Shown: piece after piece, positions 44,255 to 53,934 of the stretch
Layout: every line of letters begins with the position of its first letter
Numbering within the stretch: position 1 is the stretch's first letter
DNA from: Desulfovibrio sp. JY
Lineage (GTDB): Bacteria; Desulfobacterota; Desulfovibrionia; Desulfovibrionales; Desulfovibrionaceae
NCBI GenBank assembly: GCA_021730285.1
Contig: CP082962.1
Span: 2,480,001 to 2,544,000, forward strand
Direction of reading: 5' to 3'
Length of the DNA stretch: 64,000 bases
Notes under the pieces: model-generated
Databases searched by the model: none
Told to the model about the DNA's origin: nothing
Seen by the model: only the letters and a program-made list of their open reading frames with translations
Position numbers and translations under genes: made by a program

Positions 44255-45349
44255 TTATTCCGTATCTTCTTTCTCGTCGTTGTAAAATAATCGTTGGCGG
44301 TCATTTTCGAGAGTTAGGCTTTCGCTCATATTGTATTCAGGGCTAGAGTCGTTACATGAGCAAACTAGGTTATTCTTTTGATTTACTGCAGAATTTAAGA
44401 TCTTTAATTCCCAGGAGTCACCAATTAGTTTTTTAAAGTTAATAAGACTAGTGTGTTTGATAAGTGATAGGCACGATCTGTTGCTTTCCTCTGAAAAAAA
44501 TATATCGCTTTCGTTGGTTGCAAATAGTAAAAGTTCGTCGCCAAAGAGGAACCAGCTATATTTTTTTAGTAGTTGCGAGGCGTTGTCGTATTTTTTATTT
44601 ATGCACGATAAGTAATATTCTTCTGCGACAGACATTAGGTCGTTTAACTTGTTGACTTTTGTCTCAAAAATTTGTTGCAAGTTTTTATTCGCAGGTGTTA
44701 TACGTATTGCTTCGGCAAGTAGAAAAATAGAATTTCTGTCCATGCAGCCTTTCTTTTTTTCTAATTCATCGCTCAATGATATGAGAGTATTTGCATAGTT
44801 TATTCTATTTGTGATCTCTTTTATTTTGTCTTTGATCCATTTGTTAATACTGATATGGTCTGGGAAGTATGTCAATACTTTAGTGTACCATTTTATTGCA
44901 TTGTCATATTGGCATGTGCATTGGTAATCGACGGCGTCATTGAGTAACATGTATCTGAAGTCGTAGGCGGATTCATTTTTTAAATAACGAATTCTGTTTA
45001 TTATGGTATCCTCAACTTTGGGAGAAATAGATGAAGCCAGGTAGACTGGTATAGCTAGGCACAGCAATAGGAGAAAAAGTGAAACAAAGAGAAAAAATTT
45101 GTTCTGTGTTAATAAAAAGACATCACGGATTGTTAAATTGTTTTGTGATATAAATCTGCTGGATATAAAAAACACAAGATAAGATGTGGCAAGTATTAAT
45201 AATAGTACTGTTATATCGATAAAGAATTCCCTTATCAGAAACAAACCAAACCCTGCAGAGAAATTATCGATATTTTTGGGAGATATTGAGTAAAGAGCGA
45301 TTAGTATGGCATATATTGTGCCGACTGATATTTTTATGATTCGCATCAT
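44255..45349 (-). CDS. membrane protein with cytoplasmic helical domain (second of pair)
   Basis: 364 residues. TM segments at about 5-23, 36-62 and 88-112, then a soluble helical region with TPR-like repeats (NAIKWYTKVLTYFPDHISINKWI). It overlaps the upstream gene by ATGA, so the two are coupled. AT-rich. No family recognised; a transmembrane sensor or effector is possible. Confidence 0.65.
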   Translation of the reverse strand: MMRIIKISVGTIYAILIALYSISPKNIDNFSAGFGLFLIREFFIDITVLLLILATSYLVFFISSRFISQNNLTIRDVFLLTQNKFFLFVSLFLLLLCLAIPVYLASSISPKVEDTIINRIRYLKNESAYDFRYMLLNDAVDYQCTCQYDNAIKWYTKVLTYFPDHISINKWIKDKIKEITNRINYANTLISLSDELEKKKGCMDRNSIFLLAEAIRITPANKNLQQIFETKVNKLNDLMSVAEEYYLSCINKKYDNASQLLKKYSWFLFGDELLLFATNESDIFFSEESNRSCLSLIKHTSLINFKKLIGDSWELKILNSAVNQKNNLVCSCNDSSPEYNMSESLTLENDRQRLFYNDEKEDTE

Positions 45350-46539
45350 AATTTATTGTCCTTAACTTTTGATACGTAATAGGAGAGGTCTGATCTGTAG
45401 CTTTTTTCTGTTAATTCTTGTGATAGATTGGTTAAAATTGATATTGTATTGTCTCGCTCTGTGTCAATGTTTTGTTTTGCAAGCGTTGCTTGTTTTTCGT
45501 TAAGTCCAGAAGACTTTTCATATTCTTTGTATTTTTTAAAATATTTCCAAAACAATACCCTGCCTTTCATTAAAATACTTGCATTTTTGAGTTTTGGGTT
45601 TTGAGTTTTAGCAGCTTCAGAAAAGTTCTTGTATGCATCGTCGTAGTTATCGTCTCGTAAAAGATAAACCCCTTCCCAGTAATGGTAAAAATTTTTTAAA
45701 AGTCCAGTTCTATTTGTTTTTTGAAGGTCGTCGTAGTGGTTTGGGGGGAAGTCTGAGAGCGCAAGTTTTAAGAATATAAATATATCATTGTAAAAAAAAG
45801 TCATATAGGCAGGATTTGAAAATAGTAGATCGGTAAGAAGTATATCGTTTATTTCAGTGATAGAGTTATTAAGGGGAGGTGGGTTTGAAATTTTTAAAAT
45901 TGTAGAGGCGTGATTAATTAAGATATGAGCTCGATAGCTCTGTTTGTTTAAAAAACAATCAAGTGCTGGATCTTGGTATGTCTGATGGATATATATAAGC
46001 ATATATTCAAGCTCGTTATTGTTAAATGATTTTGTTGATTCTTGATTATCTATCCAGAAGCGAAAAGCGTTGTATTCATCATTTGTTCTCTGAAGAAAAC
46101 GAAGATTTAGCATTAACGTGTAAAGCGATGAATAGCTTGTGTCTTTTGTCAAATCTTCTATTGTTTTCATCTTGCCTTTTATGAATTCGACAACGGAAGA
46201 TTTTATTCTTGTTGATCCAAATTGGAAGTAGTTGTTTCTGATCTCGTCAGTTATAGGACTATTGACGGGGTCGTAAATATTTATCTCAGTTAAGGTGGAA
46301 TTTTTGTCTATTATTGCGTCTCTTGATTGTGCGACATGCAGTAGCTTGTTTCTTGATTTTTTGTTAGCATATTCAACTGATTTTTTGATTGGAAATGCAA
46401 TAATTAATTCTATGACTAGGCAAATTAACAAGAATTTTACAATCTTAGTAAAGAAAAACTGTAGACGATCTACGGCAGCAAATTTACAAGGGCCTCGTTT
46501 GAGCCGTTTGGTCCGGAGGGGGCGGATTGGTCTGTTCAT
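45346..46539 (-). CDS. membrane-anchored TPR-like protein (first of pair)
   Basis: 397 residues. Basic N-terminus (MNRPIRPLRTKRLKRGP) before one TM segment at about 33-51, then a long helical domain with a TPR-like stretch (YHYWEGVYLLRDDNYDDAYKNFSEAAKTQNPKL). The pair forms a two-gene membrane system next to attR. Function unknown; no enzymatic motif visible. The gap 46540-46808 contains the promoter and no other gene. Confidence 0.65.
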   Translation of the reverse strand: MNRPIRPLRTKRLKRGPCKFAAVDRLQFFFTKIVKFLLICLVIELIIAFPIKKSVEYANKKSRNKLLHVAQSRDAIIDKNSTLTEINIYDPVNSPITDEIRNNYFQFGSTRIKSSVVEFIKGKMKTIEDLTKDTSYSSLYTLMLNLRFLQRTNDEYNAFRFWIDNQESTKSFNNNELEYMLIYIHQTYQDPALDCFLNKQSYRAHILINHASTILKISNPPPLNNSITEINDILLTDLLFSNPAYMTFFYNDIFIFLKLALSDFPPNHYDDLQKTNRTGLLKNFYHYWEGVYLLRDDNYDDAYKNFSEAAKTQNPKLKNASILMKGRVLFWKYFKKYKEYEKSSGLNEKQATLAKQNIDTERDNTISILTNLSQELTEKSYRSDLSYYVSKVKDNKL

Positions 46540-46808
46540 AGGAACCTCTATCTAAAGATCACATTTGCCGCAGGATGTGTCAATGGAATATTTACTAAAG
46601 AGACAGTCAGTGGGCTACATGTATTAAAATATACATAATTTAAGTAAATTGCGTAGTAGTTGTGTCGTGCTACAAATTCTGTCAGTTCAGTTTTCTCTGT
46701 TCTCTCTCAAGCATGTTGATTGCAACTTTTTTTATTAACATACTAAAATCATTAACTATTCACATATCCTATCCTCCCCAAAATCCGATTTTCTCCTCCC
46801 CCGAGTAA

Positions 46809-47008
46809 AAACCCCTTGACCTCCCCGTACCAAATCCGTACTTACCCCGAGCCAACGACGCGCCAACGAAGCCAACGGTTTTGGCCCCCAACTTTTTCTT
46901 GGGAACGAAAGATTTGGGGTTGACTTCGGGACGAGTTTGGGGCATTTAGCCTGTTCCCTGATTCTGTTTATAGGACCGTAGCTCAGGGGGAGAGCGCTTG
47001 CTTGACAC
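46809..47008 (+). repeat. 200-bp direct repeat, right copy (attR side of element B)
   Basis: Identical by eye to 9252-9451. Includes GCCAACG at 46851, 46862 and 46871, the tRNA promoter and the 5' half of tRNA-Val, ending inside the anticodon loop (TTGACAC). Beyond 47008 the sequence is the chromosomal 3' half of the tRNA. Confidence 0.92.
46920..46948 (+). promoter_or_regulatory. tRNA-Val promoter carried by the element
   Basis: TTGACT (46920-46925), 17-bp spacer, CATTTA (46943-46948), ending 23 bp before the tRNA. It is part of the repeat, so the element supplies the promoter for the host tRNA. Confidence 0.6.
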
Positions 47009-47046
47009 GCAAGAGGTCGGGAGTTCAAATCTCCCCGGTCCTACCA
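46972..47046 (+). tRNA. tRNA-Val (anticodon GAC)
   Basis: 75 bases with encoded CCA. Acceptor AGGACCG/CGGTCCT, D-arm GCTC…GAGC, anticodon arm CTTGC-TTGACAC-GCAAG, T-arm GGGAG-TTCAAAT-CTCCC, all paired. Element B integrated within the anticodon loop; the gene is restored and should be functional. Confidence 0.95.
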
Positions 47047-47059
47047 GCTTGCGACCAAC

Positions 47060-47086
47060 AGGGAGGCCTCGGCCTCCCTTTCTTTA
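47060..47086 (+). terminator. tRNA-Val terminator
   Basis: AGGGAGGCC-TC-GGCCTCCCT followed by TTCTTT, 14 bases after the tRNA. Confidence 0.8.
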
Positions 47087-47127
47087 TAGAGCGATTAGGG
47101 GTGTTACCGCCACCCAAAGAAGGCAAC

Positions 47128-49071
47128 GTGCTCGTCACTTTAGAGGATACATCCCTGGAGGCTGCTGCCGGCGAAGCCTGCGGCCAGGTTTTGTCGCGGG
47201 GCATCTCCGGCAAGCGCATGAAAAATGCCGTGGCCTGTCTGGTCGACGGCAAGGCTCTTGATTTGACCGCGCCGCTGCCGGAAGGCTCGCGCGAGATCGC
47301 GCCGGTCGCCGCCGACTCCCCCGAAGGGCTCGCCATCATCCGGCACTCGACCGCCCACATCATGGCCGAGGCCGTCAAGAAGCTTTTCCCCGCCGCCCAG
47401 GTGACCATCGGACCGGCCATCGAAAACGGCTTCTACTACGATTTCGCCTTCGAACGCCCCTTTACGCCCGAGGATCTCGAGGCCATCGAGTCGGAGATGC
47501 GCAAAAGCATCGCCGCCAATGCCCCTTTTTCCTGCACCTCTGTGCCGAAGGCCGACGCCAAGGCGCTTTTCGCCTCCCAAGGCGAGGTCTACAAGCTCGA
47601 GATCATGGACGAGAACATCGAGGGCGACACGGTTTCCCTCTATCGTCATGGAACGTTCACCGACCTGTGCCGCGGCCCCCATGTGCCGACCACGGGCGCG
47701 GTCAAGGCGTTCAAGCTCCTCTCCGTTGCCGGAGCCTACTGGCGCGGCGACGAGAAGCGCCCCATGCTCCAGCGTATCTACGGCACCGCCTTTGCCTCGG
47801 AGCCCGACCTCAAGAAGTATCTGCATCATCTTGAGGAAGCCAAGAAGCGCGATCACCGCAAGCTCGGCACCCAGCTCGACCTCTTCAGCTTTTCCGAGGA
47901 AGTCGGCGCCGGCATGCCCATCTGGCATCCCAAGGGCGAATTGATCCGCACCATCCTCGAGGATTTCGAGCGTCGCGAGCACCTGCGGCGCGGCTACCAG
48001 CTCGTGCGCGGCCCGCTCATCCTGCGCCGCGAACTCTGGGAGCGCTCCGGGCACTACGACAATTATCGCGAGAACATGTATTTCACCGAGATCGACGGAC
48101 AGGCCTACGGCATCAAGCCCATGAACTGCCTGTCGCATATGCTCATCTATAAATCGCGCGTGCGCAGCTACCGCGATCTGCCCCAGCGCTACTTCGAGCT
48201 CGGCGTGGTGCATCGCCACGAGAAATCGGGCGTGTTGCACGGACTCATGCGCGTGCGCCAGTTCACCCAGGACGACGCCCATATCCTGTGCCGCCCCGAC
48301 CAGCTTCTCGAGGAAATCGCGGGCGTCATCAAATTCGTCCAGGATGTGGTGGCGCTTTTCGGCTTCGACTACGAGGTGGAGTTGTCTACCCGGCCGGAGA
48401 AGTCCATCGGTTCGGACGAGGACTGGGAACGCGCGACCAAGGCGCTCATCGACGCCATGGATTCCCTTGGGCTGCCCTACGACATCAACGAGGGCGACGG
48501 GGCTTTTTACGGTCCGAAGATTGACATCAAGCTCAAGGATGCCTTAGAGCGCCGTTGGCAATGCGCCACGGTGCAATGCGACTTTACCTTGCCGGAACGT
48601 TTCGACCTCGTCTATACGGATGCGGATGGGGAGCGCAAACGGCCCGTCATGCTGCACCGGGTGATTCTCGGCGCGGTGGAGCGATTTTTAGGCGTGCTTA
48701 TCGAGCATACGGCCGGGGCGCTGCCCACGTGGCTGTCTCCGGTGCAGGCGCGCATCCTCATCGTTACCGACGCCCAAAAGGAATTTGCCGAAGAGGCCTT
48801 GGCCAAGCTCGCCGAGGCTGGTATTCGGGTCGAGTTGGACGAACGCAACGAAAAGCTGGGCTTCAAAGTTCGCGAGGCCCAGATGGAGAAGATCCCCTAC
48901 ATGCTCGTGGCAGGGGATAAGGAAAAGGAACTCGGCGGCCTGAACGTGCGGCTGCGGTCCGGGGAGAATCTTGGCGTCAAGTCCCTGGACGAGGTCGTGC
49001 TCATGATTACGGCCGATTGCCAGGAACCGTTTAAGCGTGGAGGTATGCGCTATAACTTCCGCTCCCAGTAG
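47128..49071 (+). CDS. thrS: threonyl-tRNA synthetase
   Basis: 647 residues from the GTG at 47128, with AGAAGG just upstream; a GTG at 47101 is a less likely start. Domain order: TGS (about 1-60), editing domain with [16 protein letters not shown], then class II core (motif 2 [23 protein letters not shown], motif 3 [19 protein letters not shown]) and anticodon-binding domain. It charges tRNA-Thr. First gene of the thrS-infC-rpmI-rplT-pheST cluster. Confidence 0.96.
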   Translation: MLVTLEDTSLEAAAGEACGQVLSRGISGKRMKNAVACLVDGKALDLTAPLPEGSREIAPVAADSPEGLAIIRHSTAHIMAEAVKKLFPAAQVTIGPAIENGFYYDFAFERPFTPEDLEAIESEMRKSIAANAPFSCTSVPKADAKALFASQGEVYKLEIMDENIEGDTVSLYRHGTFTDLCRGPHVPTTGAVKAFKLLSVAGAYWRGDEKRPMLQRIYGTAFASEPDLKKYLHHLEEAKKRDHRKLGTQLDLFSFSEEVGAGMPIWHPKGELIRTILEDFERREHLRRGYQLVRGPLILRRELWERSGHYDNYRENMYFTEIDGQAYGIKPMNCLSHMLIYKSRVRSYRDLPQRYFELGVVHRHEKSGVLHGLMRVRQFTQDDAHILCRPDQLLEEIAGVIKFVQDVVALFGFDYEVELSTRPEKSIGSDEDWERATKALIDAMDSLGLPYDINEGDGAFYGPKIDIKLKDALERRWQCATVQCDFTLPERFDLVYTDADGERKRPVMLHRVILGAVERFLGVLIEHTAGALPTWLSPVQARILIVTDAQKEFAEEALAKLAEAGIRVELDERNEKLGFKVREAQMEKIPYMLVAGDKEKELGGLNVRLRSGENLGVKSLDEVVLMITADCQEPFKRGGMRYNFRSQ

Positions 49072-49594
49072 TGACCCCCGGTGTAATCACCGGATTCGTG
49101 CCCGTGAAGTGCGGGTGATCGCCGACGACGGTGCCCAGGTGGGTATCATTCCCACCAGCGAGGCGCTGCGCATGGCGCAGGAAAAGGGACTCGACCTGGT
49201 CGAGGTCGCGCCCAACGCCGATCCGCCCGTGTGCCGCATCATGGACTTCGGCCGTTTCAAGTACCAGCAGCAGAAGAAGCTGCAGGAAGCGCGCAAAAAA
49301 GCTTCCACGGTCCAGCTGAAGGAGATCAAGGTCCGGCCCAAGACCGACGAGCACGATTACCAGACCAAGCTCAAGCACATTCGCCGCTTCCTGGAAGAAG
49401 GGGACCGTTGCAAGGTGACGGTGTTTTTCCGCGGACGCGAGATCGTGCACAAAGACCGGGGTGTGCTCATCCTGTCCCGTGTCGTGGCTGATCTGGGGGA
49501 ACTGGCCAAGGTGGAGCAGGAGCCGCGCACCGAAGGCCGCATGATGACCATGCTGCTTGCCCCGCAAATCAAGAAAACGCTCGCGCCTGCTTGA
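49052..49594 (+). CDS. infC: translation initiation factor IF-3
   Basis: 180 residues if started at the ATA at 49052. Motifs are typical: [20 protein letters not shown] and a C-terminal [28 protein letters not shown] at 49038-49044 lies about 8 bases before ATA, whereas the alternative GTG (49037) sits on that site with none of its own. Non-canonical infC starts are known to allow IF-3 to repress its own translation. The gene overlaps the 3' end of thrS by 20 bp. Confidence 0.88.
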   Translation: MTSAPSSDPRCNHRIRAREVRVIADDGAQVGIIPTSEALRMAQEKGLDLVEVAPNADPPVCRIMDFGRFKYQQQKKLQEARKKASTVQLKEIKVRPKTDEHDYQTKLKHIRRFLEEGDRCKVTVFFRGREIVHKDRGVLILSRVVADLGELAKVEQEPRTEGRMMTMLLAPQIKKTLAPA

Positions 49595-49619
49595 TGCGGT
49601 CGCGTCCAAGGAGTCCGAT

Positions 49620-49817
49620 ATGCCCAAGATGAAGACCAACCGCAGCGCGGCCAAGCGGTTCACCAAGACCGGTTCCGGCAAGTTTGCCCGCCGCCGGCAG
49701 AACCTGCGCCATATTCTGACCAAGAAAAACGCCAAGCGCACCCGCCGCCTGGGCCAGGGCACCCTGGTCGACAAGGCCAACGAAAAGGCCGTGCGCCGGC
49801 TTTTGCCCTACGCCTAG
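49620..49817 (+). CDS. rpmI: 50S ribosomal protein L35
   Basis: 65 residues, very basic (MPKMKTNRSAAKRFTKTGSG), usual L35 length. AAGGAG precedes the ATG at 49620. It follows infC by 25 bp. Confidence 0.95.
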   Translation: MPKMKTNRSAAKRFTKTGSGKFARRRQNLRHILTKKNAKRTRRLGQGTLVDKANEKAVRRLLPYA

Positions 49818-49858
49818 GCGGACTGGGCTTATCCATACCACGCTAAAGGAGCCCGATC

Positions 49859-50212
49859 ATGCGCGTCAAACGTGGACAAGCCGCCCATAAGCGGCACAAA
49901 AAATATTTGAAGATGGCCAAGGGCTTTGTCGGAGCCCGCGGCGTTCTCTACGAAACCGCCCGCGAGGTGGCCGAACGGGCGCTGGTTTACGCCTACCGCG
50001 ACCGCAAGCAGCGCAAGCGCCAGATGCGCAAGCTCTGGATCATCCGTATCAATGCCGCCGCCCGCCTCAATGGTCTGTCCTACAGCGTGTTCATGCGCGG
50101 ATTGACCCTTGCCGGCGTGGAACTGGACCGCAAGGTCCTGGCCGATATGGCCGTGCGCGAAAAGGACAGCTTCCAGAAGCTGGCGGAGCTGGCCAAAGCC
50201 AAGGTGAATTAA
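49859..50212 (+). CDS. rplT: 50S ribosomal protein L20
   Basis: 117 residues. Typical L20: [27 protein letters not shown] and RNRLKIRI-like [26 protein letters not shown] upstream of the ATG. L20 also represses rpmI-rplT translation in other bacteria; I see no obvious leader pseudoknot here. Confidence 0.96.
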   Translation: MRVKRGQAAHKRHKKYLKMAKGFVGARGVLYETAREVAERALVYAYRDRKQRKRQMRKLWIIRINAAARLNGLSYSVFMRGLTLAGVELDRKVLADMAVREKDSFQKLAELAKAKVN

Positions 50213-50213
50213 G

Positions 50214-51260
50214 TTGGGAAGCCAACCCACGCTCGTTGCCGAGCTAGAGGGCCTGGTCGGGGAGTGCGCCGCGCGTCTCGACCAGGCCTTGGCGCTTGAG
50301 GACCTCGAGGAAATCCGGGTCGCCTACCTGGGACGCAAGGGCCGGCTGGCCGCGCTCATGTCCCAGCTCCCGGGCCTCGATCCCGATGCCCGTCGCGCCG
50401 CCGGACAGGCCGCCAACACGGTCAAGCAGTCCCTGACCGGCCTGTACGACGACAGACTGGCGGCGCTCAGCCGCGCGGCCCTGGACGTCGCCCTGGCCGG
50501 GTTCGATCCCACCGAACCGGGACGTGTCCCCTTTGCCGGAAGCCTGCACCCCATCACCCTGGTGACGGCGGAGATCTGCAAGGCCTTTGGTGAGTTGGGC
50601 TTTTCCATCGTCACCGGGCCGGAGATCGAGACCGACTACTACAATTTCGAGGCGCTCAACATGCCTCCCGAGCACCCCGCCCGGGACATGCAGGATACGC
50701 TGTACATCACGGACAACGTGGTGCTGCGCACCCACACCTCGCCCTTGCAGGTCCGCACCATGCTGGCGCAAAAGCCGCCGGTCGCGGTCATCGCCCCGGG
50801 CAAGGTCTACCGCCGCGACTCCGATCTCACCCACACCCCCATGTTCCACCAAATCGAAGGACTGCTCGTCGACGAGGGCGTGTCCATGGCCGATTTGCGT
50901 GGCACGCTGACAGCCTTCGTGCGCCGTATCTTCGGCCCGAAAACCAATGTGCGCTTCCGACCGAGCTTTTTCCCCTTTACCGAGCCGAGCGCCGAGGTGG
51001 ATATCTCCTGCGTCATCTGCGGCGGCAAGGGGGAGACCGAGGCCGGCACCTGTCGGGTGTGCAAGGGCACGGGGTATGTCGAGATCCTGGGCTGCGGCAT
51101 GGTCGACCCCAATGTGTTTGACGCCGTGGGTTACGACACCGAACGCTATACCGGGTTCGCCTTCGGCATGGGCGTGGAGCGCGTGGCCATGCTCAAGTAC
51201 GGCATCGGCGACCTGCGCATGTTTTTTGAAAACGACGTTCGGTTCCTCAGCCAGTTTTAA
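50214..51260 (+). CDS. pheS: phenylalanyl-tRNA synthetase alpha subunit
   Basis: 348 residues from the TTG at 50214, one base after the rplT stop; AAGGTG lies 7 bases before it. Class II motifs: [51 protein letters not shown] and [22 protein letters not shown]…CRVC pair (around 270-285) is the zinc-like insertion found in many bacterial PheS. Partner of PheT. Confidence 0.95.
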   Translation: MGSQPTLVAELEGLVGECAARLDQALALEDLEEIRVAYLGRKGRLAALMSQLPGLDPDARRAAGQAANTVKQSLTGLYDDRLAALSRAALDVALAGFDPTEPGRVPFAGSLHPITLVTAEICKAFGELGFSIVTGPEIETDYYNFEALNMPPEHPARDMQDTLYITDNVVLRTHTSPLQVRTMLAQKPPVAVIAPGKVYRRDSDLTHTPMFHQIEGLLVDEGVSMADLRGTLTAFVRRIFGPKTNVRFRPSFFPFTEPSAEVDISCVICGGKGETEAGTCRVCKGTGYVEILGCGMVDPNVFDAVGYDTERYTGFAFGMGVERVAMLKYGIGDLRMFFENDVRFLSQF

Positions 51261-51353
51261 CGTTTAGGGGCTCTTTCCCCGTCCCTGACCCGGCTTCTTG
51301 CCGGGCAAGCCCTCACCATGGCCCCTTTTGGGAGTTTTTCGGGAGGGTGGGGT

Positions 51354-51397
51354 CCGGGGAGGGAACCCCTTTTTGCAAAAAGGGGTTCCCTCCCCGG
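51354..51397. repeat. 44-bp perfect palindrome between pheS and pheT
   Basis: Reads the same on both strands over 44 bp, centred on TTTTTGCAAAAA with arms CCGGGGAGGGAACCCC and its complement. No U-run follows, so it is not a normal terminator. It lies 21 bp before the pheT ATG. A smaller CCCGGC-TTCTT-GCCGGG hairpin is at about 51290-51306. Confidence 0.9.
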
Positions 51398-51417
51398 CCG
51401 CCGGAGGCACACACATC

Positions 51418-53823
51418 ATGCTGCTCAGTTTAGCCTGGCTGCGCGAATTCACGCCCTATGAGGGCACTCCCCAGCAACTTGCCGACCGTTTGACCATGCT
51501 CGGCCTGGAAATCGAGGAGATCAAAAATCCCTTCGAGGAGATCGCCTCGGTGGTCGTCGGCAAGGTGCTCACCTGTGAGGCCCATCCCGACTCCGACCAC
51601 CTGTCCTGCTGCACGGTGGACGTCGGCGGGGAAGCTCCCCTGCCCATCGTGTGCGGCGCGCCCAATGTCGCCGCCGGCCAGCATGTGCCCGTGGCCATGG
51701 TCGGCGTGACGCTGCCGGGTGGGCTCACCATCAAGAAGAGCAAGATTCGCGGCCAGGTGTCCGAAGGCATGATTTGCTCCGAATCGGAGCTGGGCCTGGC
51801 CGAGGAACGCAGCGGCGGCATCCTGGTCCTGCCCGAGAGCGCGACCGTCGGCTGGAGCCTGCCCGACGCCCTTGGCCTCGACACCTGCGTGCTCGACGTT
51901 TCCATCACGCCCAACCGGGCCGATTGCCTAAGCGTCCTTGGCATCGCCAGGGAAGTGGCCATGGCCTTCGACCTGCCGCTCACCTTGCCCGAGGTGTCCT
52001 ATCCCGAGTCCGGTCCCAATGCCGCGACCCAGGTGGCCATCGAGATCGAGGACCCGCAGCAGTGCCCGGTCTACCGGGCCAAGCTCGTCACCGGCGTCAC
52101 GATCGGTCCTTCCCCGGACCGCATCCGCTGGCGGCTTCTGGCCATCGGCCAGCGCCCCATCTCCAATATCGTCGATGCCACCAACTACGTGCTGTTCGAA
52201 CTCGGCCAGCCGCTGCACGCCTTCGACCGGGCCAAGCTCGCCGGCAACACGGTCAAGGTGCGAAACGCGGTCGAGGGCGAGAAGATCACCACCCTTGACG
52301 GTCAGGAGCGTCTGCTCACCGCCCGGGACCTGCTTATCTGCGACGCCGAAAAGCCCGTGGCCCTGGCCGGCGTCATGGGCGGCGAGAACAGCGAGATGGG
52401 TTCCGGCAGCACCGAGGTGCTGCTCGAGTGCGCCGTGTTCCGTCCGGGCGCCATCCGCAAGACCGCCCGGCGGCTGTCCCTGCCGAGCGAGGCCTCCTAC
52501 CGCTTCGAGCGCGGCGTGGATCAGGTCGGTTCGGTCTACGCCATGCACCGGGCCGTTTCGCTCATGCTCGAAACCGCCGGCGGCACGGTCCTGCCCGGCG
52601 AGGCCGTGGCCGAACCCCGTCCCTATACGCCGCGCGGCATCGGGTTCCGTCCGGCCCGGGCCAGCCTGCTTTTGGGCGAGGAAATGGCCGAGGATTTTTG
52701 CCGCAAGACGCTTACCGCGCTTGGCTGCAAGCTGACGGACACCGATCCCTCCGGGGCCATGGCCGTGACGCCGCCCTCGTACCGTCTGGACCTCGAGCGC
52801 GAGGCGGACCTCATCGAGGAAGTGGGGCGGGTGTACGGCCTGGACCGCATCGCGCCGAAGCTGCCCCGGGTGTCCAAGTCCCTGGACGACGCGTCGCCCG
52901 AGACGGAGTTCGGCTTCTGGGCGAGGCTTCGGGCCTACGCCGTGGGCGTCGGGCTTCGCGAGGCGGTCAACTACAGCTTTGTCGGCCACGGCGACCTCGA
53001 TCTTTTGTGCCTGGATGCGGCCTGCCGTGTTTCGGTGGCCAATCCGCTGTCCGAGGATCAAAACGTCATGCGCCCCATGCTGGCCCCGGGGCTGCTTGGC
53101 GCCGTGCGCCACAACCTGGCCCAGGGCAACGCCAACCTGCGCCTTTTCGAGGTGGCCCGGATTTTCACCGCCGACGCGGCTTCGGACTCCACGGCCCGGG
53201 AGGCCGGCCGGATGGGTCTGGCCCTGCACGGCGCGCGTCATCCCGAAGCCTGGCCCTGGCCCAAGGACGTGGAAGCCGGCTATGCCGACATCAAGGGGCT
53301 GGTGGAAGGACTGCTCGCCCATTTTCATCTGCCCGAGCCGACCTTCTCCCGGGTCGAGGACCAGTCCTGGCTGGCGCCGCAGGTGGATGTGACCTGCGGT
53401 CCGGTGCGCCTGGGGCTCATCGGCCAGGTCACGCCCGAAGTGGCCGACGCGTTTCATGCCAGAAGTCCGCTGTGGATCGCCGAATTGGATATCGATGCCC
53501 TGCGGGTCCTGGTCGACGCCCAGAAGACGGTTTTCGCGCCGCTGCCGGGATTCCCGCCCGTGCGCCGCGACATCACCCTGGCCGTGCCGGCCGGCGTGAC
53601 CGTGGGCGCGGTGCTGGCCGCGCTGCGTGGGGCCAACGTGCCCATCCTTGAGGATGTGGTGCTCATCGACGCCTACAAGCCCGAAGGCGAGGTCGACCGG
53701 CGGCTGACCTTCCGCATCACCTACCGCCACCCGGAAAAGACGCTCAAGGATAAGGAAGTGGACAAGGTCCACGAGGGACTCGCCAAGTCCGTCCTGGCCG
53801 CGCTGCCCGTGACACGGCCGTAG
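51418..53823 (+). CDS. pheT: phenylalanyl-tRNA synthetase beta subunit
   Basis: 801 residues. Starts at the ATG at 51418 with GGAGG 8 bp upstream; the frame also opens upstream across the palindrome, but that part is not conserved-looking. N-terminal tRNA-binding EMAP-like domain (LTCEAHPDSDHLSCCTVDVGG), then the editing B3/B4 region, class II-like core, and C-terminal FDX-ACB anticodon-binding domain (PPVRRDITLAVPAGV … RLTFRITYRHPEKTL). Confidence 0.96.
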   Translation: MLLSLAWLREFTPYEGTPQQLADRLTMLGLEIEEIKNPFEEIASVVVGKVLTCEAHPDSDHLSCCTVDVGGEAPLPIVCGAPNVAAGQHVPVAMVGVTLPGGLTIKKSKIRGQVSEGMICSESELGLAEERSGGILVLPESATVGWSLPDALGLDTCVLDVSITPNRADCLSVLGIAREVAMAFDLPLTLPEVSYPESGPNAATQVAIEIEDPQQCPVYRAKLVTGVTIGPSPDRIRWRLLAIGQRPISNIVDATNYVLFELGQPLHAFDRAKLAGNTVKVRNAVEGEKITTLDGQERLLTARDLLICDAEKPVALAGVMGGENSEMGSGSTEVLLECAVFRPGAIRKTARRLSLPSEASYRFERGVDQVGSVYAMHRAVSLMLETAGGTVLPGEAVAEPRPYTPRGIGFRPARASLLLGEEMAEDFCRKTLTALGCKLTDTDPSGAMAVTPPSYRLDLEREADLIEEVGRVYGLDRIAPKLPRVSKSLDDASPETEFGFWARLRAYAVGVGLREAVNYSFVGHGDLDLLCLDAACRVSVANPLSEDQNVMRPMLAPGLLGAVRHNLAQGNANLRLFEVARIFTADAASDSTAREAGRMGLALHGARHPEAWPWPKDVEAGYADIKGLVEGLLAHFHLPEPTFSRVEDQSWLAPQVDVTCGPVRLGLIGQVTPEVADAFHARSPLWIAELDIDALRVLVDAQKTVFAPLPGFPPVRRDITLAVPAGVTVGAVLAALRGANVPILEDVVLIDAYKPEGEVDRRLTFRITYRHPEKTLKDKEVDKVHEGLAKSVLAALPVTRP

Positions 53824-53881
53824 CCCGGGGCAGGGCGGTCGCCCGGCATCCCGTACGCGTGGCGACGATATGACACGAATG

Positions 53882-53916
53882 AAAAAGCCCCGGTGCGCAG
53901 GCGTCGGGGCTTTTTT
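53882..53916. terminator. bidirectional terminator after pheT
   Basis: AAAAAGCCCCG … CGGGGCTTTTTT between the convergent pheT and hydrolase genes. Confidence 0.85.
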
Positions 53917-53934
53917 GCGTCGGGCGGGCAGGGG

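Noticed and set aside
9452-47008. Complete prophage
   Set aside because: No terminase, portal, capsid, tail or lysis genes are visible, although integrase, replication and regulator genes are.
47002-47127. Longer thrS N-terminus starting inside the tRNA
   Set aside because: The extra residues are encoded by the tRNA 3' half, its terminator and the spacer; GTG at 47128 has a ribosome-binding site and gives the normal TGS start.
51298-51417. Longer pheT N-terminus
   Set aside because: It would translate the 44-bp palindrome; the ATG at 51418 with GGAGG matches the family start.
51928-53772. 614-residue reverse-strand ORF across pheT
   Set aside because: Shadow of pheT codon bias, not protein-like.
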